Position numbers and translations under genes: made by a program | Shown here: piece after piece, positions 45,680-56,015 of the stretch | Layout: the number at the start of each line of letters is the position of its first letter | Numbering within the stretch: the first letter of the stretch is position 1 | The notes under the pieces: generated by a model | Told to the model about the DNA's origin: nothing | Database searches by the model: none | What the model saw: only the letters and a program-made list of their open reading frames with translations | DNA from: Gammaproteobacteria bacterium | Lineage (GTDB): Bacteria > Pseudomonadota > Gammaproteobacteria > Xanthomonadales > SZUA-36 | NCBI GenBank assembly: GCA_021772915.1 | Contig: JAJFLB010000016.1 | Location: forward strand, 1-64,000 | Length of the DNA stretch: 64,000 nt | Direction: 5' to 3'

Positions 45680-46713
45680 TGGCGCGGTGTTCTTGGCAGC
45701 AGCAACATGCGCAAAACAAGTACGATATTGAGCAACCAGTACGAACGCCATACATTGCATCGTTGCAGTGCTTTTAGTCGTTGCCAACGTGTCGCAGTCA
45801 CAAGTCCCCGATATAGCTCTAGCGTGGTGTAGGCTTCCGAACTTCTGTCCAATCTGTCCGCCATTGCGGCCAGAAATGCCTCGGCCTGTCGTACTGTTCT
45901 TACAAATTCCCCATCACCACGTAACCATCCTCTATACCAATTGGTTAACGGATTTAGTCCGTGCAGGAGGGACTTGGCACCAATCGTGTTGTGGCTATGT
46001 TGACGGTACGTTGCCAATTTGTCTGTGCAGAATTCCAAACGCCCAAAATAACCCGCACAAAGAGCCAACCACCAATCGTGCATAATAGCCTCGTCAGAGA
46101 CAGGTAAAGCTATTTGCAACAGGGCACGGTTACACGCAAGCGCACATCCCGTAACCTCATTACGTGACAACAATCGCTGTGGATTATGCTGATCAGATGA
46201 GTGCAGTTGCATTAACCTGGCATAAGAATCATCAAGCGGTTCAAGGAACTCATTTGCCACGACCAAATCGTGGTGTACGAGACTTGGCACTTTGCCACGC
46301 CCTTCGAGCCGCTTCAACCTGGCCAACATTATTGACAGTTTGTCACTTTCCCAAATATCATCCTGATCGCAGCAAAACAGGTACTCGACCCCTTGTTCAT
46401 AAGCGAACCCCAACAAAACGGAAAAGTTAGCCAGGGCAGAACGTAGCTCAGCATCTGTTTGCCGGGTTTCTTCCGTCAGTGACAGTATTCGATGGTCCTT
46501 TTTGCAATAGCCCTGGATGATATCCAGTGTAGCGTCCGTCGAACCATCATCCCGTATGAATAAGGTCCAGTCAGAGTCGGTCTGGGCGATGATGCTGTCT
46601 AGTTGCTCAGCAAGAAACCTAGCTCCGTTGAAAGTCCCAAGAACAATGTAGGTGCAAGAGTTCAACTGCTCACCATGGTGGATTACGGCCTGTGTTAAGT
46701 GGCATATGTTCAA
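45676..46713 (-). CDS. GT2 glycosyltransferase
   Basis: 345 residues. TYIVLGTFNGARFLAEQLDSIIAQT, FIRDDGSTDATLDII and FCCDQDDIWESDKL (DQDD metal site) define the family, which includes rhamnosyl- and galactosyltransferases of O-antigen synthesis. Translationally coupled (ATGA) to the gene at 44702. Confidence 0.9.
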   Translation of the reverse strand: MNICHLTQAVIHHGEQLNSCTYIVLGTFNGARFLAEQLDSIIAQTDSDWTLFIRDDGSTDATLDIIQGYCKKDHRILSLTEETRQTDAELRSALANFSVLLGFAYEQGVEYLFCCDQDDIWESDKLSIMLARLKRLEGRGKVPSLVHHDLVVANEFLEPLDDSYARLMQLHSSDQHNPQRLLSRNEVTGCALACNRALLQIALPVSDEAIMHDWWLALCAGYFGRLEFCTDKLATYRQHSHNTIGAKSLLHGLNPLTNWYRGWLRGDGEFVRTVRQAEAFLAAMADRLDRSSEAYTTLELYRGLVTATRWQRLKALQRCNVWRSYWLLNIVLVLRMLLLPRTPRQ

Positions 46714-46719
46714 CGTACC

Positions 46720-46818
46720 ATATTGTCAATCAATTACCACCCGCAAAGTGCGGCAGGTCGAACCGCGCGGGATCTTGAAATTGAAGTGATGAAGGAGATC
46801 CAGGCAAGAAAGTGGTAA
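46720..46818 (+). pseudogene. Short reading-frame remnant, possibly a transposase end
   Basis: An in-frame stretch ending at TAA (46816-46818) reads HPQSAAGRTARDLEIEVMKE then IQARKW. The charged helical end resembles C-termini of some insertion-sequence transposases, but I cannot name a family. It has no start and lies in the gap between two minus-strand glycosyltransferases. The rest of the gap (46819-46966) shows nothing. Confidence 0.25.
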
Positions 46819-46966
46819 GCCCGCCGGCACGACGGGTGATGGCAAAAAAGTGTTTGGTAGGGGGAAGCATGTAGGAGGGACGTGGACCTCAACTCACTAC
46901 CCTACATTTTTTCGTGCTTTCATACGCAAAACTGCCGCGCCTCAAGATGCCTGACCTGGATTTGGG

Positions 46967-47818
46967 TCATTCGAATAAGAATGAAAATTCTGGCCGTGAC
47001 CTCAAAATTCTTTTGATGAAAGGGTGACTTTCTATTACAGAACCAAATCCCCCTAGCACAGGTGACTCATTATGACGCTTGTGCAATGCAGTGTAATGGA
47101 GACATGGATGAACGTTTATTGTTCTTGATACTTCATATGATGGCTCTAACCCAAATTTGTGAACACTCAGAGAAAAAGCAGTTTGCTCGACAAATCCCTC
47201 CCATAAATCCAGGAAATTGTTTGAATTCAGTCTACGAAAGATTTCCACCCATAAATCGACGAAATCAACTGCATATCTCTTATCGATACTTATTAGACTT
47301 GAATTGAAAAACTGAATGGTTTCATATCTTTTGCTTGGTATTTTTACATCAGCAACGGAAAAGAGATCTCTATACCTCCCCTTAAGTGCAAGCTCGCCTG
47401 GCCTTCCAATTTTTAGCGTATCAATAATTTCGGGGGAACCCAGGAACGCATCGACACAGCAATTATCAAGAAATATTCTGTCACTATCGAGAAACAATAC
47501 TCTTGAATTTTCAGTGTTTTCAAGATTGCCGACACACTTTATGGCAAGCGCCTTATTCATGTAGTAATTAGATTCATCATTTGTAATCTCATGAACCTCT
47601 GCGCCAAGTGTTTGCAAATAGTCTAATACCAGCTTATTTGGCCGCACTTCCACGTTGTCCGGAAATACAATGACAACACGAAAATTGCCGGAAACGTAAC
47701 ATTTTATGGAGGCCATGAGAGCGAGTGCCTCAGCTTCCAAAATGCCTTTTTGGCAAACCAGGGTAATGATTACTTCTTTCGGGTTTTCGCCAGGTGACTG
47801 TCCTTGTAAATAAATCAA
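46967..47818 (-). CDS. Probable GT-A-fold glycosyltransferase
   Basis: 283 residues. Not matched to a named family. VIITLVCQKGILEAEALALMASIKCY and VVIVFPDN look like the nucleotide-sugar half, SRVLFLDSDRIFLDN holds a DxD metal site, and FFNSSLISIDKR with FVEQTAFSLSV resemble GT8-like acceptor-side motifs. AT-rich like its neighbours. Confidence 0.7.
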   Translation of the reverse strand: MIYLQGQSPGENPKEVIITLVCQKGILEAEALALMASIKCYVSGNFRVVIVFPDNVEVRPNKLVLDYLQTLGAEVHEITNDESNYYMNKALAIKCVGNLENTENSRVLFLDSDRIFLDNCCVDAFLGSPEIIDTLKIGRPGELALKGRYRDLFSVADVKIPSKRYETIQFFNSSLISIDKRYAVDFVDLWVEIFRRLNSNNFLDLWEGFVEQTAFSLSVHKFGLEPSYEVSRTINVHPCLHYTALHKRHNESPVLGGFGSVIESHPFIKRILRSRPEFSFLFE

Positions 47819-48054
47819 ATTGTACCCCTTTGTAAAGCTTCGTTATTGGCAACAAATCTGGCATTTCCAAATTTCTAAAGAATGAGGAATAGGCTCAATA
47901 ATAGAGGCCGTTTTATTATCTGTCATCTCCTATACGGTAGTTTCCCCCATGCGGAAAACAATGCTTCAACTAACATTAACCCCAAGTACCTCATGTTTGC
48001 TTTATGTTCGTCAATTACTGTCAATGGTTTGTATAAGGCGTGGTTTAATTTGCC

Positions 48055-48831
48055 TTATACATTGTGATAGGTCGTATTTATCGGTTTCCCTAATAGATCT
48101 AAATCTACTTCATTCGACAGCCCTTTATTTAGGCAAATAAAATCTCCACCCAATTTAAAAATTGAATATTTCCTTTTTAAGAAATTAATTGAATCTCCTA
48201 TTTCTCCCTCTGATAAATGCTTATGCTCATACAAAACTACTGATGGATTGTATTTGTCTAAATCTAATTGTGAGAGAATTTTCCAATCATGACCCTCTGT
48301 GTCTATGTGCAAGAGGTCTATCTCCTGAATATTGTTCTGTTTAAAAAGTTCTCGTAACGTCAGTCCAGTTAACACAGTTTCTTCTATGTAAGGTTCTAAA
48401 ACACCATCCAAATGTTTTACTATATTGTCTTTGTTAAAAGAACCTAATTGGTCATACCAATTTGGTAATTGCGGGATACAAGCTTTCGCTTCTTCTCTAA
48501 CCGAATAGAAAATTTGTTGAGATCCATCATTTATTGCGACATTCTTAAAAGTGAACCTGGAATTTGAGCCATAGGTCTTTTTCAATTTTTCGAACAAATA
48601 GGGCACAGGCTCAACAAAGAGAGCTTTCCAGTTTTTGTTTTTTTTTATTAACTCATGTAACGGGTCCCCATGGACACCATCGTTTGAACCAATTTGGACA
48701 ATACTTGCCCCATCACCCCTAAGAATTTTGCTAATCCAGATTGACGGAGAGTCAAATTTGATAGGACTGGTAAAAGTAAGTTTTTGTTGAGCAAGTGTCA
48801 TTACACTGCCAACCAACGGTACTTTCTTCAA
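48055..48831 (-). CDS. FkbM family methyltransferase
   Basis: 258 residues. SAM-binding IVQIGSNDGVHGDPLHELI with VEPVPYLFEKLKK, then DLLHIDTEGHDWKILSQLDLDKYNPSVVLYEHKHL, the FkbM signature (D-T-E-G). The first usable start is TTG 48831; the first ATG would be at 48801 (MTLAQQK). An in-frame stop lies about 50 bp upstream. Probably O-methylates a glycan sugar. Confidence 0.85.
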   Translation of the reverse strand: MKKVPLVGSVMTLAQQKLTFTSPIKFDSPSIWISKILRGDGASIVQIGSNDGVHGDPLHELIKKNKNWKALFVEPVPYLFEKLKKTYGSNSRFTFKNVAINDGSQQIFYSVREEAKACIPQLPNWYDQLGSFNKDNIVKHLDGVLEPYIEETVLTGLTLRELFKQNNIQEIDLLHIDTEGHDWKILSQLDLDKYNPSVVLYEHKHLSEGEIGDSINFLKRKYSIFKLGGDFICLNKGLSNEVDLDLLGKPINTTYHNV

Positions 48832-49419
48832 AATGTTTTTAATTTTCTTTCTTCCGATTTGAACATTTGATTTGTCAAACGCAACTTAACTTCAGCATGA
48901 TCGACCTATGTTTAGGTTTCTTGCCAGCAAGTCTCTATCACAGATCGTAGCTATTATGTTTTTAGTTGTTATTAGCTTTTACGGCCTTATGACCAGCCCC
49001 CGACTTCCGTTCAAGCTTGAACTTAGTAGGGATCCTTAGTTTACGAGAAACCCCACTTTTGAGTTCAACTATTTATCGGGCGCATTACCAGACCACCGCC
49101 TCAAAAAATGTGCAAAAGGTAATTTACGTTATCTATCCTTTAGTATCGCAATGATCTTTTCTTCGGTTCATCGCTTGCGTTTCATCTAAGGCCGCCCATG
49201 AGCCAGAATAATGAGGAAATCTTCAATGCCTACGGTCCTGTTTATGGGAAGAGGATTGCCTAACAGACGTCACCGCGCCAGTGAAGCCTTTTATAATGAC
49301 ATAGCATGATTACACCTTGTTCACTTAATCCCTCAAAAAGGTCAGTTAAATACCAGCTAAAATTCGGAAAGTGATATAGTGCACGTGACAAATTTTAGAG
49401 AGTAAACGAACAAAAAATT
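48832..49419. other. 588-bp AT-rich intergenic region before the exporter genes
   Basis: Nothing conserved is recognised and no ops/JUMPstart sequence is seen. It presumably carries the promoter of the ABC exporter; TATAGT at about 49374 is a possible -10 element. A 21-codon reading frame at 49198-49263 (MSQNNEEIFNAYGPVYGKRI then A) may be the broken start of a lost gene. Confidence 0.5.
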
Positions 49420-50196
49420 ATGTTTATTTCCCGCGTGCACCTGGTGGAAGTGTTCTTCACCAAGTTAGTTTTTAACCTAAAGTCCGAGGCCTCCCAAACA
49501 TATCTAGCTTATATCTGGTGGATTCTGGAACCAGCCCTGATGTCAGTTGTTTTTTACGTAGTTTTTGATTTGTTCCTGGCTGGCAGGGTACCTAATTTTT
49601 TCATCTTCATAATCTGCGGTCAAATCCCGTTTCTTTGGTTTTCAAACAGTGTTAACAACGCATCCAAATCTATCATGGATGCCCACGGTCTAATTAATCA
49701 GGCCGCGATCCCCAAGCCTTTTTTTCCAATGCTGGTCGTATTTCAGGATGCATTCAAACAAGCCATTGTATTCACCACCATGATCATTTTTTTCAAGATT
49801 TACGGTATGGAAATAAGTTGGGTTTGGCTGAGTCTTGCAGTCATTATCTTGACACAGTTACTGCTGATAAGTGCAGCAGCCTTGTTGGTCGCCGCTATCA
49901 CGCCGTTTTTACCGGATTTCAAGTATTTGGTTTCAACCACCACCATGGCGCTGATGTTTGGATCGGGTGTATTTTACAGTTACAAGGATGTGCTGTTGCC
50001 ACAACACCAGCAATTTTTTTTGATGAACCCTGTTGCTAACCTGATCAAAAATTACCGACATGTATTGATGGAAAACACTTTGCCTGACTGGACCGCCTTA
50101 GGCTACATTTGTCTGGGCAGTTTGGCGCTTATTTTTATAATGACTTCATATTACCGAAGAACTGACACGCTTTACGCAAGACTAATTACACAATGA
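49420..50196 (+). CDS. ABC-2 polysaccharide export permease (Wzm/KpsM-like)
   Basis: 258 residues with six membrane segments and the ABC-2 permease pattern. An amphipathic N-terminal helix comes before the first segment, and the sequence around YLAYIWWILEPALMSVVFYVVF is typical of Wzm/RfbA-type transporters. It forms the membrane half of an exporter for a lipid-linked glycan, together with the ATPase that overlaps it by 4 bp. Confidence 0.92.
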   Translation: MFISRVHLVEVFFTKLVFNLKSEASQTYLAYIWWILEPALMSVVFYVVFDLFLAGRVPNFFIFIICGQIPFLWFSNSVNNASKSIMDAHGLINQAAIPKPFFPMLVVFQDAFKQAIVFTTMIIFFKIYGMEISWVWLSLAVIILTQLLLISAAALLVAAITPFLPDFKYLVSTTTMALMFGSGVFYSYKDVLLPQHQQFFLMNPVANLIKNYRHVLMENTLPDWTALGYICLGSLALIFIMTSYYRRTDTLYARLITQ

Positions 50197-50930
50197 CCGC
50201 GACAACTGCAGTAATGGAATTACGTGATGTCGCCGTGCGGTATAAAACCCGCAAATCATTCTTTCGCCACGACTACTTCACAGCGCTTGAAAACATAAGT
50301 TTTTCCATTATCAAGGGTGAAACACTGGGCGTAATTGGTGCGAATGGCTGTGGAAAGTCAACTCTCTTGAAAGTCTTGGCTAACATATATGGGGTTGATA
50401 GTGGTGAGGTCAGCTGGTACTGCCAACAGGTATCCTTGCTCTCCCTTACGCTGGGCTTTGATCCAGAGTTGTCCGGCCGAGATAACGCCATCATTAGCGG
50501 AATGCTCCTGGGTAGCCGAAGACAGGAAGTGCTCAACAAACTGGATGAGATTATTGAGTTTTCTGAGTTACATGAATTCATTGATAACCCCATAAAGACC
50601 TATTCGTCGGGAATGCTCTCCAGACTGGGATTTTCTGTTGCCCTAAAAATGGAATCAGAACTGCTTCTGATCGACGAAGTTTTAGCTGTCGGCGACAACA
50701 AATTCATGGACAGTGCCAAAGATGCAATGGCCGACAAGATTAACTCTGATCAAACAGTCGTGCTGGTGTCACACTCGTTGAGCCAGGTTAAAATGCTCTG
50801 TGACCGAACGTTATGGCTGGAAGGGGGTAAGCTCCAAATGATCGGCCCAACAGATCACGTTTTGGAAGAATATGAACTGTTTTTGAGAAATGATAACCAG
50901 TCATCAGTGTCCCATCGATTAATCGAATGA
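50193..50930 (+). CDS. ABC transporter ATPase for polysaccharide export (Wzt/KpsT-like)
   Basis: 245 residues, ATGA overlap with the permease. Walker A GANGCGKST, signature YSSGMLSRLGFSVAL, Walker B LLLIDEVLAVGD. It lacks the extra C-terminal glycan-binding domain of long Wzt proteins, so chain-end recognition is probably done elsewhere, or the exporter is of the capsule (KpsT) type. Confidence 0.93.
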   Translation: MTATTAVMELRDVAVRYKTRKSFFRHDYFTALENISFSIIKGETLGVIGANGCGKSTLLKVLANIYGVDSGEVSWYCQQVSLLSLTLGFDPELSGRDNAIISGMLLGSRRQEVLNKLDEIIEFSELHEFIDNPIKTYSSGMLSRLGFSVALKMESELLLIDEVLAVGDNKFMDSAKDAMADKINSDQTVVLVSHSLSQVKMLCDRTLWLEGGKLQMIGPTDHVLEEYELFLRNDNQSSVSHRLIE

Positions 50931-51164
50931 AAACAATTTCTTACTAAACCTCTCGCCCGACCACGGCGAAATCGCTTTGTAAGAGCGCATGATTTGAACG
51001 TAGTCTTCCTTGCATGATTGCCTCTTGATACCAATGCCATTAACATTGCTCAAATCAGGCTGGAAATCTCTCATGGAATTGCCAGATCTTAGGGCCAATG
51101 CTTCTTACTTAATTACCAAAGACTGCTGGATTTAAATCCACCCACAGCCACAAGGTCACTATCA

Positions 51165-53798
51165 ATGCGCCACGAAATTCGCACAGACCGTTACAAAATT
51201 GCCATTGTCATTACTTCCCTCGGTGCGGGCGGGGCCGAACGCGTAGCTGCAAATCAGGCGATCTATTTTGCTGATCGTGGTCACGGTGTAACTTTGGTAA
51301 CCCTTGATGGTGACTCAGCGGATCACTATTCCATAGAACACCAGAATCTCGTTCGAAAAAGATTCGCACGCGATGGGGCCAAAATCCTCTTTGAATTCAT
51401 TGACAAAGCAAAGTTTGACATCACCATAGATCACATCCACTGGGATGAAGGTCACTACGCGTTTTTTAAGCTAATGGGGAAGTCAATCAACAAATTTGTC
51501 ATTTTTGACCATACTTCCTATTTTTACCCTTTGTATTTCGACTGGCGCAGGCAGATGTTCTGTACCCGGACTGAAGCGTATGCGTATGCTGATGCAGTTG
51601 CCTGCCTGACCAGATATACCTGTCGTTTATTCAGGCAAAAGTCTCCACATGCAGTTCTGATGCCAAACGTTTTGAGTTACGACAGCAGTGCTATCGCAAA
51701 CCCACAGGAAAGTAAAAACATTGTTGCGGTTGGAAACTGGCAACGTCGCGAGAAAAGACTGGACAGATTACTTGAAGTATTTCAACGGGTTCTATTGAAA
51801 GAACCTTCGGCAACATTGACGATCGTCGGACCAATTTTTAAACATGAGATTGAAGACCAGCTAGAGGCCTTGGAAATTGACATGGCCAGGGTCAAAGCGG
51901 TTGGGAAGCAAGAAGAAGTGGAGCCATACTACCTGAAAGCTCGCCTGTGTTTGATGGTTTCGGAAGTCGAAGGTTTTGGCCTGGTTCTGACGGAGGCTGC
52001 TTTGCACGGACTTCCGAGGGTGGCGATGTCCATTAACGGACTGGAAGACATCATTGATCATGGAAACGATGGCTATTTGAGCCCACAAGGAGATATAGAC
52101 GCCTGTGCCAAATATGTTCTATCCATACTCAAGAACAACGAATTGGCGGTACGCCTGGGCCGAAGTGCGCGAGCCACAATTGATGCATTCAGAGTCGACA
52201 CCATCGGTGCCCGGTGGGAATGGCTAATTGATGCAGTTATCAATGCAGACCGGGATAGTGTTCTGGAATCAATTGAGAAAGACTGTAAAGTAAACAATGT
52301 TGATACAGTCGATCTCAACAGCATTTGTAATGAGTACGATGCCCAAATTGTATCGTTAATTCAGGGTTTCAATCAGTCAGGGTCGCCCTCGTATTCTGCA
52401 GTTGCTTTCCTAAGGGAATTGAAGCTCAAGCCCCAGGGCAAAAGCCAATATTCACTGATCGCCGGGCTACTCAGTAAACTGTCTCTACTGTTTGAGTCAC
52501 GAACCCAGGCAAGACATCTTAGGAAGTCCGCGTACTTTGATTCGAACTGGTATCAAACTCAATATCCAGATGTTGCCAGAGCCCGCATTGATCCTGCTCT
52601 GCACTATATTCTCCACGGCACAGAAGAAGGCAGGAACCCAGGCCCAGATTTTGGTACAAATAAATACCTGGACGAAAATTCTGGTTTGCTTGTTTCCGGA
52701 GCGAACCCATTGCTCCATTTCGAACAGTTGAACAAGGGAAAACCTCCGTCTGGTTCAACTCGACTCAAGAGAACAAAAAGGCCGTTACTCGGACACACCT
52801 TGCTGGAACGCGACCAGCTGTGGTTGGATGAATTTACTGTCGACCCTGGCTCATTGACCATACGTGTCCCAGACTGGCTTGGCATAAAACAGTCATCGGC
52901 TCAGTTCACTAAACCACACCATTCACTTGAGATAAAGGACGATCTGAACGACCTTGCAACTGATTATTATGCCCATCTGGTTGTGATGGCAAAGCCTCGA
53001 AAAATAGTAGTACAGGGTTTCCCATTGTGCTATGAGAATTTGCTTAGGAAAATCAGGAAAAAACTACCCGAAGTTGCGATTTACTGTATCTATCACGGTT
53101 CCTTCGTGCAGCAAAGAACCATTTATGAAAGAAGTAGCTTGCAAACCCTCTTCAAACTCCATAAAGAAGCAGTAATCAACCGGATAGGGTTTGTTAAAGA
53201 AGGAATGGATCAAACATTTAGGGAGTTGGGGGCGGATGCGGCATTCATTATGAACTATATTGGAACTATTCCAGTATCCGCATCCCCGGTAAGCGACAAC
53301 AGCATAGGCATCGTAGGTAGCGAATGGAATGAGCGCAAACCAATCTACCATCAGATCGCCGCATGTAAGCTATTTGACCATGATGAAATCAGAATAGTTG
53401 GCTCTGAAGACCACGGAATCGATTTCTGCAAGTTAATGAATATTAAGGCATCACACCTGGGAACAATTTCGCAGGCAAGTATGGCGGACTTCCTGGGCAA
53501 GAACGCTTTGAATCTATATGTCACGCTTTCGGAATGTGCCCCGATGGTTCCGTTGGAAAGCTTATCCTTGGGTGTTCCGTGTTTGTTTGGGCCAAATAAT
53601 CACTTTTTCAGGGACAATGAATACCTGAGATCCCGACTGGTAGTAGAAATCCCTGATTCCGAGTTGTGTATTGCGCAATCTGCGACGCAGGCACTCCAGG
53701 AACGTGAAGAAATAGTCTCCGAATATATCTTTTACGCCCGACAATACAACATTAGGGCACAAGCGAGTTATCGAAGGTTTATTGAGGAAGAAGTGTGA
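51165..53798 (+). CDS. Two-domain glycosyltransferase with a central DPxxHY repeat
   Basis: 877 residues. N-terminal GT4 unit about 1-360 (TSLGAGGAERVAANQA, VAVGNWQRREKRLDRLLEVF, VSEVEGFGLVLTEAALHG). A central module about 450-520 has two copies of a motif common in large glycosyltransferases (FDSNWYQTQYPDV, HYILHGTEEGRNPGPDF, NPLLHFEQLNKGK). A C-terminal GT-B-like unit about 590-870 follows (IVGSEWNERKPIYHQIA, VTLSECAPMVPLESLSLGVP). It may add two different sugars in turn. The last bases overlap the next gene by 4 bp. Confidence 0.85.
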   Translation: MRHEIRTDRYKIAIVITSLGAGGAERVAANQAIYFADRGHGVTLVTLDGDSADHYSIEHQNLVRKRFARDGAKILFEFIDKAKFDITIDHIHWDEGHYAFFKLMGKSINKFVIFDHTSYFYPLYFDWRRQMFCTRTEAYAYADAVACLTRYTCRLFRQKSPHAVLMPNVLSYDSSAIANPQESKNIVAVGNWQRREKRLDRLLEVFQRVLLKEPSATLTIVGPIFKHEIEDQLEALEIDMARVKAVGKQEEVEPYYLKARLCLMVSEVEGFGLVLTEAALHGLPRVAMSINGLEDIIDHGNDGYLSPQGDIDACAKYVLSILKNNELAVRLGRSARATIDAFRVDTIGARWEWLIDAVINADRDSVLESIEKDCKVNNVDTVDLNSICNEYDAQIVSLIQGFNQSGSPSYSAVAFLRELKLKPQGKSQYSLIAGLLSKLSLLFESRTQARHLRKSAYFDSNWYQTQYPDVARARIDPALHYILHGTEEGRNPGPDFGTNKYLDENSGLLVSGANPLLHFEQLNKGKPPSGSTRLKRTKRPLLGHTLLERDQLWLDEFTVDPGSLTIRVPDWLGIKQSSAQFTKPHHSLEIKDDLNDLATDYYAHLVVMAKPRKIVVQGFPLCYENLLRKIRKKLPEVAIYCIYHGSFVQQRTIYERSSLQTLFKLHKEAVINRIGFVKEGMDQTFRELGADAAFIMNYIGTIPVSASPVSDNSIGIVGSEWNERKPIYHQIAACKLFDHDEIRIVGSEDHGIDFCKLMNIKASHLGTISQASMADFLGKNALNLYVTLSECAPMVPLESLSLGVPCLFGPNNHFFRDNEYLRSRLVVEIPDSELCIAQSATQALQEREEIVSEYIFYARQYNIRAQASYRRFIEEEV

Positions 53799-54823
53799 GT
53801 AGAGACATAATTCTTCACATTGGCACTCAAAAGACCGGCACAACTGCACTGCAAACGTTTCTAACTGATAATCTGGCATTGTTAACCAAGCAGGGGTTTG
53901 AGTATCTTGATCCCAGGACAGGAGTCCTAGGGCTGGACAACTGCAGTCACGGGCATTTGGCACTTTGTTTGACCGGCTACTGGAGACACACCAGCCACCA
54001 GATTACCAGGGAAGAAGCCTGGAGCACCCTAAAAAAATTGGTTGATGAATCCAGACACACCGTAATCGTCTCCAGCGAGCTTTTGTCGACACCACAAATT
54101 CTCCCCTTCCTGAGGTTCATTTCGGAGTCACTGAACGGACTGAACATTAAAGTAATCATTTACCTGAGACGCCAGGACATATTCGTTCAGTCGGTATACA
54201 AAGAACGTTTAAAGGTCAGTGAGCGAGAACCATTTGAAACAGCATACCAACACGGTGACTACCAGATGGTTCTTGATTTCAGAACAATAGTTGACCATTG
54301 GGCACATTTTCTGGGTGAGGAGAACATTCATGTACGACCTTATGAAAAAGGACAACTTTTGAATGGTGACATTCTGGAAGATTTTTTGGATGTGATTGGC
54401 GGCGAGATAACAGCCGAAATGCAGCTACCCAGCAAACACGACGCTAATGGACCGTTGAGTCCAGATATACTGGAAATTTCGAGAGAATTGAACCAACTTG
54501 ATCTAAAGGGACCAGCGATCAACAAATTCAAACTGTGGATGCACAGTGTTATTGAAGCAGGTTCAAATGAGCCTTTTAAGGATCACAACATTATCAGCCC
54601 GGCTCAACGTTTAGAGATAATTGATACCTTCAGGGATTGTAACCAGTACATTGCTAAAACTTTTCTCAATCGCGAGGATGGGGCACTATTCCATGATCGT
54701 GTGCCACGTCTGTCTGACCCATGGCAGCAGTATTGTGGGGTACCAGCCGATAGTGTTGCAAAAATCCTGGCCGCTGTTTTCAAGCGATCAAATCTATTGG
54801 AAGGTTTCGAATCCAAACAATGA
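53795..54823 (+). CDS. Sulfotransferase-like protein
   Basis: 342 residues, GTG start with 4-bp overlap (GTGA) with the two-domain glycosyltransferase. IILHIGTQKTGTTALQTFL is a PAPS-binding loop and VIIYLRRQDIFVQSVYKERL is the 3'-phosphate-binding segment (R-R-Q-D variant). The middle region (ADxHWAHFLGEENIHVRPYE) is family-typical. It would sulfate the polymer built by the coupled glycosyltransferase. Confidence 0.8.
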   Translation: MSRDIILHIGTQKTGTTALQTFLTDNLALLTKQGFEYLDPRTGVLGLDNCSHGHLALCLTGYWRHTSHQITREEAWSTLKKLVDESRHTVIVSSELLSTPQILPFLRFISESLNGLNIKVIIYLRRQDIFVQSVYKERLKVSEREPFETAYQHGDYQMVLDFRTIVDHWAHFLGEENIHVRPYEKGQLLNGDILEDFLDVIGGEITAEMQLPSKHDANGPLSPDILEISRELNQLDLKGPAINKFKLWMHSVIEAGSNEPFKDHNIISPAQRLEIIDTFRDCNQYIAKTFLNREDGALFHDRVPRLSDPWQQYCGVPADSVAKILAAVFKRSNLLEGFESKQ

Positions 54824-54858
54824 ATCCTTTTCCGACCTATTCTAAAATAAAACCATGA

Positions 54859-55767
54859 CTAGCTTCTCGCGATGAGTTTGGTCAGCCCGAATTTTCGGGC
54901 AATTCTTTGAACCTTCCGCCAGCCGTCGCCGACAATCTTTAAGTTGTCAAGCTCATTTTTAATCAAAAGAAATTGTTTCCCAGTAATTAGCAGGTGACCG
55001 AGACCCACCTTACCGTTTTTAATGTCCTCGCGATAACGCGCGTGCCGATAAAGACTCTCAACGTCGAGATGCTTTTTTACACCTGCTACAACTGTATTAC
55101 TGTACGCGTTTTCTGGTTCTTGTAAGTCATTCCTGACATGCAGAAATGCCAGTTGCTTAGAAATCAAACCAATATCGAACTTGGACAGAAACCGCAAATT
55201 GAAATCCCAGTCACCCAACACGTTAAGAGACTCATCAAACCCACCCAGATCATTATATGCGTGACGGCTAAATACAAAAGCGATGTTAGGAAATTGGTTT
55301 CTGATTGCGATATGTGCCAGGTCAACTGTCTTTAACTCGGGGTTAAATGGTCGCTCATCCACCGGAAATATTTTAGTGTCTTTGATTTTCTCCTGGATTC
55401 GGACACTATGTGTCACAACGCCCTGATAGGGTTTGTTCGTGGTAAGAAAACTCACACAGCTGGATAAAAAATCCGGATGCCAAGAGTCGTCATCATCGTG
55501 CATGGCAATAAATTCGGAATCACTCGCCCTTATGCCAATATTTGATGCGGCTTCCATGCCCTCTGATATCTCATTGTGAATGACGATTGCCTTTGTCGGT
55601 GCAGTGACGTTGAAGTCGGAGACGATTTGGTCAACAGCACTTTTCCTCCCACCATCATTCACTACAACCCACAAAACGCCATCCATTTTTTGCCCTTTGA
55701 CACTGTTGACGGCCCGCGCCAACATTAGGGGTCGATTCTTCGTCCTGGTAATAACAGCAACTTTCAC
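54859..55767 (-). CDS. GT2 glycosyltransferase
   Basis: 302 residues. VAVITRTKNRPLMLARAVNSV, WVVVNDGGRKSAVDQIV and FIAMHDDDDSWHPDFLSS (D-D-D-D metal site), with GGFDESLNVLGDWDFNLRFL on the acceptor side. Transcribed opposite to the neighbouring genes. Confidence 0.88.
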   Translation of the reverse strand: MKVAVITRTKNRPLMLARAVNSVKGQKMDGVLWVVVNDGGRKSAVDQIVSDFNVTAPTKAIVIHNEISEGMEAASNIGIRASDSEFIAMHDDDDSWHPDFLSSCVSFLTTNKPYQGVVTHSVRIQEKIKDTKIFPVDERPFNPELKTVDLAHIAIRNQFPNIAFVFSRHAYNDLGGFDESLNVLGDWDFNLRFLSKFDIGLISKQLAFLHVRNDLQEPENAYSNTVVAGVKKHLDVESLYRHARYREDIKNGKVGLGHLLITGKQFLLIKNELDNLKIVGDGWRKVQRIARKFGLTKLIARS

Positions 55768-56015
55768 GTTTTGTGTTCCACTGGTAGAAAGGGTTATTTC
55801 TGTTTGCGATCAAATTCGCAACAAACATCGTTACCGGGCCAACACTTTAGAGCGTTGCAATCTTAACATGATGATCTGGCCTCTATCGACAGAGGCACGG
55901 TTGCAGATGGTTCAGGGTGCCCTGACCTGTTCCAATACATCATCAATCGTTTTATCCTGTACATAAATGGCGCTGACCGGCTCTTCTAGGTACCGTTGTA
56001 ATGGGAGGATTGCGT

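Noticed and set aside
49198-49263. 21-residue open frame MSQNNEEIFNAYG...
   Set aside because: Too short, no ribosome site and no helix or signal; kept only as a note on the intergenic region.
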